64,000 nt of DNA, from the NCBI RefSeq assembly GCF_016920785.2, contig NW_024609927.1, positions 1,370,001 to 1,434,000 on the forward strand, in the 5' to 3' direction. Shown here piece by piece: positions 34,899-45,479 of this stretch; position 1 is the stretch's first letter; each line of letters opens with the position of its first letter. The DNA comes from Ixodes scapularis (taxonomy: Eukaryota; Arthropoda; Arachnida; Ixodida; Ixodidae). The translations under genes were made by a program, and so were the position numbers. The notes below the pieces were generated by a model. That model saw only the letters and a list, made by a program, of their open reading frames with translations, was not told the origin of the DNA and did no database searches.

Positions 34899-35149
34899 GA
34901 GATCACGTGGTTAGAATCACGTGATGGGAGCCGTGCTGATGACATCCCACGTGACCGTCATATGACCGCAGCGCAGCGCCCTCTGTTGGATGCAACATCA
35001 ACCCTGATGACATCACGTGAGCGCCCTCTGTCGGACACAACTCGAACCCGGGGAAAATCCCGTGGTTAACATCACGTGGTTAACATCAATACCAGGAGGC
35101 ACGTGCGCAATACCAGGAGGCACGTCCGTAATACCAGGAGTGTTAACTC

Positions 35150-36013
35150 TTTAGAAAAATCTCATGCGAAGCGTTAGTATCCTTTTTACACTTTGTTGCC
35201 TGTCGCCAATTTACACCAGGCTTTGCAATGTGCGTACGGTTCTATAGCATGCAGAGATTGGTTCTAATTACCCAAATTTTATTCTAGTGTGTGTGGGCGT
35301 CGGGAGGAGAGGACGGCCGAGCGAGGCGCGAGCGGGGGCCAGCCGGCAAGGAAAGAGGGAGAGCGTGCTGCGCGAGGCTGGGGTGGCTGGGGCCGGTCAG
35401 GAACGATAGAGCCGTTCTAGCTGGTCTGGCCCATGGCGATTCCCGGGAGCATTCAACCAGCGAAGGTCGGATCAGGACCGGCGGAAGCGGCGAACCCTGA
35501 TCATACTGGCCTAATCCATGACGATCCCGGAGTGGTTCCGCAGCGAAACCCTGGCAGTGATAGCCCAGAACGGCTAGCCTACGCTGCAGCACTGGCGTGG
35601 GGCGTGGCCCGTGTCCAGGCCTGCGCCCCGCAGGCCTGGACACGGGCTCCGACTGTGAGCTCTGAAGGACGGGCGACAACTAGGGTCGGCGGGTCTGGAG
35701 TGCTGGCTCTCGAAGACGGGCAACCGGGATGTACAATAAACCCATCCTCTGCCTTCTTCTTGTATTGTGTCACTTCCTGGGAAACGAGCGAAGCACAGAC
35801 CGATCGGGCGCCACAAGTAGTGAAGACAACTCAAACTGGTGTCCAAAAGACAACTCTACAATATTCTCTCAGCACTTGGACCTAGCAAGGCTCCCGATTA
35901 AAAAACCGCATAAAAGAACCAGGGACGCAGGACACACGGGGACTGCTGAAATCGGGGTCGCCGCCGCTCGCAACGGCCCGACGGGAAAACTGGATAAGGG
36001 TGGCGATGTGGAT
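35150..36013. other. GC-rich unassigned segment with hairpin
   Basis: From 35285 the sequence is GC-rich and ends in AT-richer DNA with AATAAA at 35736. It could be an LTR or untranslated sequence of an unknown retroelement. The opposing frames (35284-35885) have no domain. The hairpin at 35607-35647 is listed separately. Confidence 0.35.
35607..35647. repeat. 18-bp perfect stem hairpin, 5-nt loop
   Basis: CCCGTGTCCAGGCCTGC pairs with its exact complement around a GCCCC loop, extended by one G-C pair. Confidence 0.75.
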
Positions 36014-36277
36014 TAGTTGGTTTATACTGACGAAAAGGCAAACAGCGCGCAGAAAACGGGGACTAGAGGAAGTGCAGACAGGACAAGCGCTGACTCTCAA
36101 CTGAAATTTAATCACAAGGAAACAAAACAAAGAAAACAGCAACTCCGCCCACGTCACATGACAAATTCACCACGTGTCCAAAAAAAAACATCTCTTTGCT
36201 ACTCAGGCCCAGTGACGTTTGGCTAACGCAGTTCGCGCCGGCTTTGATGATTGCATGCGCCTCTAAAATTTCTCTAT

Positions 36278-36982
36278 TCACTCTTTCCCTACCATTGCCA
36301 ATGATACTAGTCTTTTTGAAGATGGTTTGCACCCACAACCATGACAATGCAATGGCAAATGCCCCCCTATAGCTCCAACCACAGATCGCAACGACAAGTC
36401 ATGCTCCCGCAATCTGTGATTAACACATCTGCCCGTCTGCCCGACGTAGGCTTTCCCGCACGTTAGTGGAATCGTGTAAACAACTCCCACCTTGCAAATA
36501 ACGTATTGATGCTCATGCTTCACCGAGCAGGCGGGGCCTTTGTCCTTCTTATCGGCAACTCTCGCGCATAATTGCGACAGCTTACACGGAGCGGAAAACA
36601 CCAATGGCACGTCGTACCTCAAGGCAACTTTTTTCAAGTTGTGTGAAATTTTATGGAGATACGGTATTACGAGCGGTCTCTTATTTGGCCTTTCAGTCCG
36701 GGGACGGGGTTCTCCCCTGAGTTTCTTCAACAAACCTTCCGCAACGCTCAATAAAACCGAAGTTGGGAAACCTGCCACGGTCAGTCTCTCAACCTGCCGG
36801 GAGAAACTATCGTTAACGACATGATGACATGACTTCTCGAGTGCAGCTTGTAGGCAAGACGAGGCAATGCTTCTCTTGACCAGCTTAGAGTGCGATGAAT
36901 CATATGGAAGAAGATCCTTCTTCGAGCGTGGGTGATAAGTCCAGCAAACGTGTTTAGCAATGAATTCTAATCTCAAATCCAA
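36278..36982 (-). pseudogene. Penelope linker and GIY-YIG endonuclease, open frame
   Basis: An uninterrupted 234-residue frame. The first half is the RT-to-nuclease linker (LDLRLEF, RSKKDLLPYDSSHSKLVKR, then VIPYLHKISHNLKKVALRYDVP). The second half has a VYTIPLTCGKAYVGQTG variant of the GIY-YIG core, the RCVNHRLREH helix, and a histidine/cysteine cluster (GGHLPLHCHGCGC). It ends a few residues after MVGKE, slightly short of the family C-terminus seen at 6.4-7.0 kb. A frameshift near 36290 is likely, because EILEAHAI follows in another frame (36108-36347). Confidence 0.8.
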
Positions 36983-37392
36983 AAATTGCAGGCATCCTGA
37001 AGTTCGTGAGTGAAAGTGATCCCCTCCGAATGGCGTGCGAAAACTTGTAAAACAGATTTCACGACATCTGCCTCACATATGCCCTCCAGCCTAAAAAACA
37101 AAACCAAAAAGTCATCCACGTAACGAAACACTTTACAAACACGCTCGTCATTCAGTTTTTCCGAAATGGCCCTATCGCACTTGGCTAAAAAAATATCACA
37201 AAGCACAGGCGCCACAGACGAACCGATACAAATTCCTTTTTTTCTGAACGTAAAGCTTACCGTTAAATTGGATAAAAGTTGACTCCAGATAAAACTTAAG
37301 TAGCTCTAAAAACCCATCAGTACACACACCGCTAGCGTTCTGGAAGCCAATCTCGCCATTTCTTTCAATACATTCACGAAACTGGCCGCCCC
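36973..37392 (-). pseudogene. Penelope reverse transcriptase, C-terminal half
   Basis: Reading from 37392, CTDGFLELLKFYLES and a SSVAPVLCDIFLAK block (the family IGS.VAP motif) are followed by FRYVDDFLVLF with the catalytic YVDD. A one-base expansion of an A-run (about 37233-37241) breaks the frame between the LYVQK and GICIGS parts. A second shift near 36990 separates RT from the downstream LDLRLEF frame. Penelope RT is related to telomerase and primes at the cut target. Confidence 0.8.
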
Positions 37393-37976
37393 ATTAACAG
37401 AGACGCCTCCGCTTGTGGCGCTGAATGCAGCCACTCTCGTGGCGCCGCCTGGCCATTGCCGGCTGCCTATACCGATTGGGACACGCGAATTGTCGTCATT
37501 GCCGCGATTTGACATAAGCCACTACCCGAATGCTTGACGAACTATTGGTTATCGCAAGCCTCCAGAAAGTGCTCACGCAATGCTTAAGTTCAATCGTTGA
37601 GCCACTTTCAGATATCGTCACTGGGAGACTATGCCGCCACCACGACCTCCATCTTACATCATCAAGTTTCGCGGAGGAGAAACGGAAAGAAAAATTCTCG
37701 CTTCTCTCCTTGAAATTAGACCGCAACAAAAAAGCTTCTTTGTCAATGGTGTTGTCGCATGCGAGTGTAGTTGTTTCTTACTAGTGTCAGTAAAGTTTTG
37801 TGATGTGAAAAACACTTCAATTAGATGTCGTTGCACCGCACCTTTATGGCTTAGGCCCGACGGCAGCAATGAAAAATGGCAATATACGCCGATTTTTGAA
37901 ATGCTAATATAGCACTTGGTATAGTTGCAAAAACGGCAAAATGTAGGGTTGAACAAATTTGGTTCAATTTTGTTTT
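37393..37976. other. No gene seen
   Basis: Overlapping short frames (37496-37956) have no recognised domain. Confidence 0.45.
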
Positions 37977-38013
37977 AGAGCGCAGCTCTTAGGCGCCCGT
38001 TTTCGGCTTGAGC

Positions 38014-38045
<32 letters not shown>

Positions 38046-38070
38046 CGTTGCCGTCGCCGTCGGCGAACCA
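37977..38070 (+). repeat. AGCGCAGCTCT / CGTCGCC-triplet repeat, copy 2
   Basis: AGAGCGCAGCTCTTAGG, then CCCGTTTTCGGCTTGAGCGG, then GTCGCC triplets. Uninterrupted version of the repeat at 26341-26900. Confidence 0.8.
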
Positions 38071-38515
38071 AGGTCATCCCAAGGTCACCTGACCCCCAAG
38101 GTCCCGTGACCTCCCGAGGTGATGTGACCCCTCCCAAGGTCACCTCAAGATCACGTGACCCCCAAGGTCACCCCAACGTCATGTGACCCCCAGGTCACGT
38201 GGCCCCTCCGAGGTCACGTGACCCCCGAGGTCACGTGGTCCCCTCCCTAAGGTCACGTGACCCCCGAGGTCACGTTACCCCTCCAGGTCACGTGACCCCT
38301 CCAGGTAACGTGACCCCCTGAGGTCACGTGACCCCTCCCAAGGTCACCTCAAGGTCACCTGACCCCCAAGGTAATCCCCACGTGACACCCCAAGGCCACG
38401 TGACCCCAAGGTCACCCCAAGGTCACGTGACCTCCAGGTCACGCCTCCCCGAGGTCACGTGACCCCCCTCCCCGAAGTCACGTGACACCCCCCTTCCGAG
38501 GCCACGTGACCCCCC
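38071..38515 (+). repeat. GGTCACGTGACC minisatellite, block 1
   Basis: About 20 irregular copies of a roughly 17-19-bp unit, AGGTCACGTGACCCC with variable C-rich spacers. Each unit is partly palindromic and has a CACGTG hexamer. The frame at 37959-38186 is repeat-derived. Confidence 0.85.
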
Positions 38516-38656
38516 GGAGCATATTAAAGAATGAGGGGAGGAGGAGGAGAAGGAGGAGGGGTCTACCCTCCCCTCAGTACCCTTCACTCCTTTTCCTCAA
38601 AAGCTGCACTCCAATTCGGCATTACAGGGACTTGCAGACGGCTTTCACTTTTCTTT

Positions 38657-38735
38657 TTAGAGCGCAGCTCTTAGGGGCCCGTTTCCGGCTTGAGCGGCGT
38701 CGGCGTCGCCGTCGGCGTCGGCGTAACCGCGAGGT
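38657..38735 (+). repeat. AGCGCAGCTCT / CGTCGG-triplet repeat, copy 3
   Basis: AGAGCGCAGCTCTTAGGGG and the same CGGCTTGAGCGGCGTCGG body, leading directly into block 2 of the minisatellite. Confidence 0.8.
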
Positions 38736-38862
38736 CACGTGACCCCCCCTCGAGGTCACGTGACCCCCCCGAGGTCACGTGACACCCCTAGGTCACGTGA
38801 CCCCCCGAGGTCACGTGACCCCCTGAGGTCACTTGACCCCCAGAAGTCACGTGACCCCTCTG
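38730..38862 (+). repeat. GGTCACGTGACC minisatellite, block 2
   Basis: Six to seven further units of the same GGTCACGTGACCCCC repeat. Together with 37977-38735 this suggests one element duplicated head to tail: triplet head plus minisatellite body, twice. Confidence 0.8.
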
Positions 38863-39744
38863 CTCTATTTCATAACGATCAGTAGCGAACGTTTGTTGTA
38901 AGGCTCGCATGAATATAAAAAAAAAACTGGCAAATGTAAACAAACATTCTTTCGCAGTACAAGGTACCCAAAATTCTGTTAGACAAACTTCAATAGATGC
39001 TGGTTTGCATATCGCGAACCTTTTTTTCTCAATATTAGCGTTGGTTTTTTTTTTTTTTTAATTGTATAAATCTTCAGCGAAAATGCATCATCTTTACAGT
39101 AAAAAACGTAATTTAATATAGTTTTACCGTTTATAGGTAATCTTAGTTGAAACAAGGTAGATCATTATCTTATATAATATTTTCAGCTCCTGATTCTAGT
39201 AAACGTTGTTTATTTTTGTGTAAAGTCAACACAAAAAGATAATGGCAGGTTGTTTAGGGGTTTTATGGGCGCCTGTGCCATCTCTTAAACTGTGATAACA
39301 TTGAAGGACTACTTGTCCAGGAAAATTCCTAGTGAGCGCTGATTTGCTCCTTGAATCATATTCGTTTTAACAGCTGTGCATGAGCGTAGCCATGATTGAA
39401 CTTCACGTTCTTTCCCTCTCATTTGGTACGCTTAACTTTGTTGCTGTAGTCGCGACACATGTTTTTGAGATCTATAGGAAACAGCGTTATGTCCAGTAAG
39501 TTAGGGAGTTTTAGAAAATTGTTTTCAAGCACCCGCTACCGTTACGGGCGCGCGCTTCTGAGCATGCACCTGAGAGGCAGCGGGAGCTGCTGCCGCATAT
39601 AGCTTGTCCTGAAAACACAATCTACTAAAACCTTTCGTTGCCTTGGGGTTAATTTGATATTACTTCTTTTAGTCGCTGGTCATCTCAGGGAAATTACAGA
39701 AAGCTTGTAGCCGTGACTCAAATCTTACGCTCTGGAAAAAAGCC
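38863..39744. other. AT-rich DNA, no gene seen
   Basis: Poly-T and A-rich tracts, no frames of note. Confidence 0.5.
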
Positions 39745-39950
39745 TAAAGCCTGGTTCAGACAGTTGGGGTTGACTGCGTTGCGGCTGCGAGAAACCAGGA
39801 CATCCCTGCGGCTTCTATCACTTGCCAAGATGATTCATTGAATTGGATTCCACGCTTCATACAAAGCACAGATGTGCCGGTGATTTGCTTTCGGTTCTCG
39901 ACACAACGCAGTCAAACGCACGCAAACGCAAGTGTCTGAATTGGCCTTTA
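39745..39950. mobile_element. MITE, about 200 bp
   Basis: The left end TAAAGCCTGGTTCAGACA and right end TGTCTGAATTGGCCTTTA are inverted copies with a TA at each border. GACTGCG and CGCAGTC lie inside them. No coding. Confidence 0.6.
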
Positions 39951-40770
39951 TAAACCCGCTTCCCATGAAGTGAACTAGCGAACTCCTGGTAAGAAGGGAG
40001 ACTCTTAGCCAAACCGTCGCTTGGTAGACTTTCTTTGGATTGACGTTTCTTTCAGTACTTAAAATAATACATTGACGGTGTTGCATGTTCTTCTATGGCC
40101 GGGCTAGCCTGCTGCCTTGTCATGTTCTTCTATGGCCGTGCTAGAGAGTGGCTTTACTTGCGGTGGCCTTCGCTCTCGCCTTGATGAAATGTGATTTTTT
40201 TGTTGCTGCCATGGGTATGCGCCCATGTTACTTTGCCCATCACGGCATGAGCCACCCTGTAGAAATATCCCCCGACCACTGGGACGGAAATTGTCTGCCT
40301 CATTATATGTGGGGTTAATTATTCGTAAATTTTCTCCAATTCATCCCTGTTGCAAAACGGCCAATACGTTCAGGTGACGGTGCCCCTGAAAAGCAAACTA
40401 TGAGCTGTAGTAGGGTTACAGTGACCCCCTCGAACTGCGGCTGCAGGGGGCTGCAACTTCTCAAGCAAAATGCCATAAAAGATCGCGCCTGTTCAGACTA
40501 GCCGCGCCATGGTTCCTCCAGCTGCTGAATATAGAGTGACTGAATACGTTTCACTAGTGACACTAACTGAACGAGGCAACTGTTTGTTAATTGGAATGTT
40601 TGGCTTCAAACGTAGACACATCAGGAAAATAACGCCGAGGAGAAGCTTGCGCCGCAGAACACAGGAACCATCGACTGAAATCACGCAGCCTCCTGTTTCC
40701 ATCTGGATCAACCTCGTACCGATGTGCTAAATCTCTAGCCCGCATCAGAGACACCAGGGTCCTTTTGAAG
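39951..40770. other. No gene; short tandem duplication
   Basis: A 37-bp duplication with the unit core CATGTTCTTCTATGGCCG occurs at about 40085-40145. Opposed frames at 40493-40820 have no known domain. Confidence 0.5.
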
Positions 40771-40980
40771 TACTGTAAAACCCTTAATGTTCGCGAGCCC
40801 TCAATTTTTGCGAATTTCACGAATTGACGAATTCGCGAAATTTAAGGGCGCGCGAAAATTTCGGTCCTTAAGATTTTCAATCCAGGCGTCTGGAATTCGC
40901 GAAATTTAGTGGTCGCGATCATGTCATCTGTGACTGATTCGCGAAAAATAGGGGCCGCGAAAATAAAGGGTTTTACAGTA
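40771..40980. mobile_element. MITE with TACTGTAAAACCC ends, 210 bp
   Basis: TACTGTAAAACCCTT (40771-40785) and AAGGGTTTTACAGTA (40966-40980) are exact complements, including the TA target. Inside are many TTCGCGAA and GCGAAA motifs, also in inverted pairs. TA flanks suggest Tc1/mariner-type or PIF mobilisation. Confidence 0.8.
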
Positions 40981-42907
40981 GATTAAAGTTGCACTATTTA
41001 AACGTCAAACAAAAGTTTCTTGAGACTACAGAAGACATTGTTTCCTGACACTGGTTCATTCACGTGTACGTTGTATATTCGACTAAGAAAATTTGTGCTT
41101 ATTGAAATATACAATGTAAACTTGAAGTGAAGAGATGAAATATCTAATTGGCACAATAAAATGTAATTCACAACAAATTCAGACTTTATCGCCTGAATGA
41201 CAGTAGCTACATACTGCAATAAATCGTCAACGGTAAACACAAGTACTAAGCGAGCGCTAACTTCGAAGTGGTATAAACACAGATTTTAACGTCTACTTAC
41301 TATACCACGATCTTAATGGCAAAGTGGTATTAGCGGCAAATTGTAGGGGGCCCTCATAACGGTGAGGGTCTTCTTTAGAATGATGATGGTGATGAAGGTT
41401 CAGTTAGATTCTAGGTTCAGTCAACGAACCGCACGACGTCGGTGAGTTTGCCATGGTTGCGACGAAACCCTTTATTTGCGCATGCATTGGCTGTCTCGGT
41501 TCGATGTTTTGTCCGCACAGCCGAATCTTTTCAGCCGGTCGACAACAAAAATCGCGATGGCCATCACGGCTCTGATCAGCGGCAGCGAGCTCAACTATGG
41601 AGGCCAGTGAATGCCAGCTATTGTTGGAAGTATTTGCCGTGTATTGCGATGGCATCCGCGTGTGCTCGTGAAAAACACGTCGGTGTGCGCGTGGGTCCAG
41701 CAATCATTTCACAACAAGCATCCGCGCCATTGTTTACGTTCCAAAATCGTGCCTAAAGCTTGTTCCCCTTCGTGCCATCGAAACAGAAACTACAAGTGCC
41801 GGCACATCGCCCGGAACGATGCTTGCACGAACGTTCGCTTAGACTGCTCAAGCGCACCTCCTCGACAGGAAGATTGAAAGCCCGAAGCAGCTTCTTGTAA
41901 TTCCTACGCTCGCCCTAAATCGCACTCATGGTGTGAAAAAGCATAGGGTTTGTCGATTAATGCTGCATTTAATCGAGTTACGGGACTTCCGCTCTGTGTT
42001 ACGTAGATCACATGTTTTCATACGCCACTCTGTCGCCAGAATACGAACTCGAAAAGCGGCAGTTATGCGGAAAGGTTAATTTTGTGTTTGGCAAGCGTTC
42101 CCATGGCAATCACGTGGAATTATTACGCTCACAGTGGCCAATATAAACGGGAGATAGCCAAGGAGGGGGAGTTTTGTCGTTCGCATTTTTGACCAGGATA
42201 GCAACCCTGCTTAATGTGGAACCCCACCGTGCATGACGGTTTGGTGCTTTTTTGACGGCTTATAACTGTCTTTCTATGTTTCTTACAGCTATAAATTTAA
42301 TGTCAAAATAAAAAGATGAATTCAACATTTTAATGTCTCGATATTAGAATTATTTTTCTTGTCTGGTAATTATTCAGCTTTTAATAGACCACAGTCTCTA
42401 ATATTGATAAAAAATTATTTCCCGAGTTATAACCTCTTATCGTCCACGATATCTTACGTGAGTGTTCGGCTGGGTGTAATAAATTTTAAAAAAGTCAGCA
42501 ACAAACTGCACAGATAATGTACATTTTAAAATAAAAATGTTTAAAATGGAATTATTTTATGGCGCTATAAAAACGGAATCACGTCAACTAATCAAAATAA
42601 CGAGACATTAAATTATGAAGCATCCTTCGATATTACACTTTTTTGAACTTCCATATTGATATATCAAACGTTAACATTATTATAAGACGTCAAACCTTTC
42701 CAATTCAGTTACGGCGGATTGTAGTTTCTTAGTATAAAGTACAGATGGCGACACGTGTTCAGGAACAGCTTATTGTGCATTTTCCGTCGTGTGCCGCTTG
42801 GAAAGCCACGTGAACGACAGAAAAAGCGCCAGATTTCAGGGTCGACGAGCTTGAGTCTTACCTTAGAGCGGAAAACCGGAACCCACTGCCTGCAGCAGAA
42901 ACGGCAA
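40981..42907. other. No gene seen
   Basis: AT-rich outside 41400-41880, where the DNA is more balanced and has opposing frames of 88-104 codons. None has a recognisable domain, and no repeat termini were found. Confidence 0.45.
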
Positions 42908-43601
42908 CCCCCCGGTTGCCGCTATCTTGCCTGTTTGCCACATTAGTGATCACGTGACGTTAAGATGGCTGCGCCCAAAAATGGGCCAGATCAGATTGGC
43001 CAGATCGCGGTCAGTAGATGGGCACTCTGGGGCTGCGTTTGAATCTTACTCGAATGACGCCGAGTTATTCCGGCGTATCAAGTCCCGTGACAAGACACAT
43101 GCAGCAACGCTGGACGCGGGGAGGTTTTCGAACACAACGGGTACAAGAACTTCACCCAGGAGTGAGATAGAAGCTGCGTTCGATTTACTTGCTCCTCCTG
43201 CACCGGTGCAGAAAGGGTGGGGCGGTGTACTTCCGGTCGTATCTCAATACATATACCGGAAGTAGACTGCCCTACACTTTTCTGCACCGGCGCAGGAGGT
43301 GCAAGTTAACGGTGGTGCAAGTAAATCGACCGCAGCTTCTATCTCACTCCTGGGTGAAGTTCTCGTACCCGTTGCGTTCGAAAACCTCCCCGCGTCCAGC
43401 GTTGCTGCATCTGTCTTGTCATGTTACTTGATCCACCGGAATAACTCGGCGCCATTCGAGTAAGGTTTGAACGCAGCCCCAGAGTCCCCATCTGCTGACC
43501 GCGATTTGGCCAATCTGATCTGGCCCACCTCTGGGCGCAACCATCTTAACGTCACGTGATCACCAATGTAGCAAACAGGCAAGATCGTGGCAACCGGGGG
43601 G
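42908..43601. mobile_element. Foldback element, about 340-bp arms
   Basis: CCCCCCGGTTGCC (42908) to CACTTCCGG-type centre (about 43240), then the complement back to GGCAACCGGGGGG (43601). Arms agree over most of their length, including GATCACGTGACGTTAAGATGG, TCCGGCGT/ATTCGAGTAA and CACCCAGGAGTGAGATAGAAG blocks. Mirror-image short frames (43078-43431) come from the palindrome. No transposase. Confidence 0.85.
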
Positions 43602-43970
43602 AGCCATTTTTGACCGCTGGTTTTTGACCGCTTAAAGTTTACTCAATCTCGTTGGTCAGGGTGTTAGATGCCTGGATGCCCGCAGTGAGCGAGCCAGAGA
43701 TGTCAGAACAACAAGCGCGAGGTTGCGGGTGCACCACAGCTACTTTTGCGCGCGTTCTACTGTGCGTCGGTACGCATTCCAACGCGATCCGAATGAAATG
43801 GGTGCCATAAAATACATTCTGCCATTTCAGATACCGTAACGTGTGCGAAAACGTGTGAACGCTTTGATCGCTTGCTAAATCACTTTCGCAATCAAACTTT
43901 CGGGGAATAGCCCTGAAAATACTCGAGAGTTACTTGCAGTTTCGCTTTCAAAGATTTGTAATAAATTGAC
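43602..43970. other. No gene seen
   Basis: Unassigned sequence preceding a LINE insertion. Confidence 0.45.
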
Positions 43971-45077
43971 AACGTTCTGAGTCTAGAAAACTTAATGCAG
44001 GTGTTCCACAAGGTAGTATTTTAGGGCCTCTTTTATTTAACCTCTATATTAACGACCTAGCTAACACTGACGATGAAGCAAACATGATAATCTATGCAGA
44101 TGATGCTAGTATATTTTTTGCAGGGTCCGATATTTCGGACATTATGAAGACAGGTAATACATTTCTAGAAAAACTTTATACGTGGACAGTCCAGAACTCT
44201 TTAGTGATAAATAGTAATAAAACGAAAGCTGTCGTTTTCAGGTCAAAGGGGGTAAAAATGAGCGGAAATCAGATTCTCTCCTTAGATTCACGTGGTATAG
44301 AAATTGTGCAGAATGTCAAAGTTCTTGGTGTCGTGTTTAATGAATACATGCGATGGGATGAAACTGTTCAGATGATAGCGAAAAAACTATCGAAGGTGGT
44401 GGGTATAATTTATAAGCATAGAAAAACCTTACCACAGTCTGTACTACGACTTCTTTATAACTCTTTATTCTACTCTTGTTTTAATTACTGTTTCTTGGTA
44501 TGGGGAAATACAACTTCAGAAAATATTCATCGTATTCATATACTTCAGAAAAAAGTAGTTCGTATTTTGTGTAATGAAGCACATGATAGCCACACAGCAC
44601 CATTATTCCAGAAATTAGGAATTGTTCCAATCACGAATCATTATGAGTATAAACTTGCCCTGGCATATAAAGCAGCGATAAACCACCCGGGAAACAGTCT
44701 TCTTTCTCTTTCTTCCCTTCACTCACAAAACACCTCGTATGCCACCCGCCATGCCAACGCCTGAACGGTCCCGCGCTCGAGAACAAACTGCGGAAATCAG
44801 ATGGTGAGATACCAGCTGCCCAAAATGTTAAACTATTTTTTGTCACGTAATATTACAATTGAAAACTGCTCTAACAAACGCATATTATCTTTACTAGTTT
44901 CGTGAAAAATCTGACTGTGTACTCTTGAGAGCGTTTTTTTGTTTGTTTTGAGTGCCTCTTCTGCTGTTGCTGTTGGGGGAGGAGAGGGGTCAATCAGTTT
45001 CGTACTGCTTTTTTCTCTCCTCTCTCTCTTCTTGTATGAAGAGAAATAAAGAAACTTGAAACTTGAAACTTGAAACT
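43971..45077 (+). mobile_element. 5'-truncated LINE with open RT C-terminal half
   Basis: Begins inside RT and ends in an (AAACTTG)n tail (45042-45077) after an AATAAAG signal. The coding frame is open for about 260 codons (see next entry), so it is one of the youngest LINE copies here. Related by sequence to the fragment at 32251-33020. Confidence 0.9.
43983..44764 (+). pseudogene. LINE reverse transcriptase, C-terminal half
   Basis: In frame from about 43983 the protein begins KLNAGVPQGSILGPLLFNLY and reaches the catalytic YADD at about 44096-44107. It continues through NSLVINSNKTKAVVF, KVLGVVFNEYMRWDE and the C-terminal region (CFLVWGN, HILQKKVVRILCN). The stop at 44764 follows a frameshift; the usual VPRSRTN block continues in another frame to about 44900. 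The endonuclease and RT fingers are missing by 5' truncation, so it is not functional. Confidence 0.9.
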
Positions 45078-45479
45078 GTGCTTGTCGGAATGGTTTGACT
45101 ATACTTTCTTTCAAAAACCACCTCAGTGGCTCTTAAGTGGCAGTGATATTAAAACGAAACACAAAACATTAAACCGTGTCAGTTTCTCTGAGCCAACGCA
45201 CTGGCCCATAAATTCATATTTGTCGGCTTTAAATATCGGCCGATGTGCCCGAAATGCAACGGAGGCCAATCTGAGATTTAGTTGCACTTCAAACAATCTC
45301 CAGTTAGTGAAAATAAACCCGCAATTTGTTTCTTTATTTTTTTTTTTTATTGGGGCGTGTTAAGTGATTTTGGTTGGTTACGCTTGTAAAACCCTAAGAT
45401 CTAAATATTTGCTTTGCTTTACCTTTGTTCGGAGCGCAGCCAACGCCACGGGCTGATGAAGCCACTGAAGCAGCACGAA
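45078..45479. other. No gene seen
   Basis: Unassigned sequence after the LINE tail; contains a T-run near 45337. Confidence 0.45.

Larger units (their letters stand above)
30542..35149. mobile_element. CACGTG-rich element with inverted ends, carrying a gypsy copy
   Basis: The left flank (30542-30850) reappears inverted at 34899-35149. Shared blocks in mirrored order are GAGTTAAC, CTCCTGGTATTACG units, CCGGGTTCGAGTT, GACAGAGGGCGCT, GACGGTCACGTGGGATG and CACGTGATTCTAACCACG. Between them lie a gypsy fragment (30851-34095) and more CACGTGA / GCGCCCTCTGTCGGA repeats (34380-34560, 34790-34920). Inverted rather than direct ends mean these are not the LTRs of the gypsy element. The simplest reading is a gypsy insertion into a large foldback or minisatellite element. 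Confidence 0.65.
36014..37392 (-). mobile_element. Penelope-like element, best copy, 5'-truncated
   Basis: Minus strand from about 37392 (QFRECIERNGEIGFQNASG) through RT, linker and GIY-YIG to a 3' end at about 36014. The 3' UTR carries the shared layout AACAGCGC ... AGCGCTGAC ... CAACTGAAATTT (36043-36110). The 5' half of RT is missing. At its 5' edge it abuts unrelated DNA with a GGCGGCGCCACGAGAG motif. Confidence 0.85.

Noticed and set aside
30542..35149. Inverted flanks as the LTRs of the gypsy element
   Set aside because: LTRs are direct repeats; these flanks are inverted and contain minisatellite units.
36020..36110. Hammerhead ribozyme at the Penelope 3' end
   Set aside because: Hammerheads are known in Penelope-like elements and a CTGACGA heptamer occurs at about 36028, but no GAAA partner with a stem II is in place and other copies lack the heptamer.
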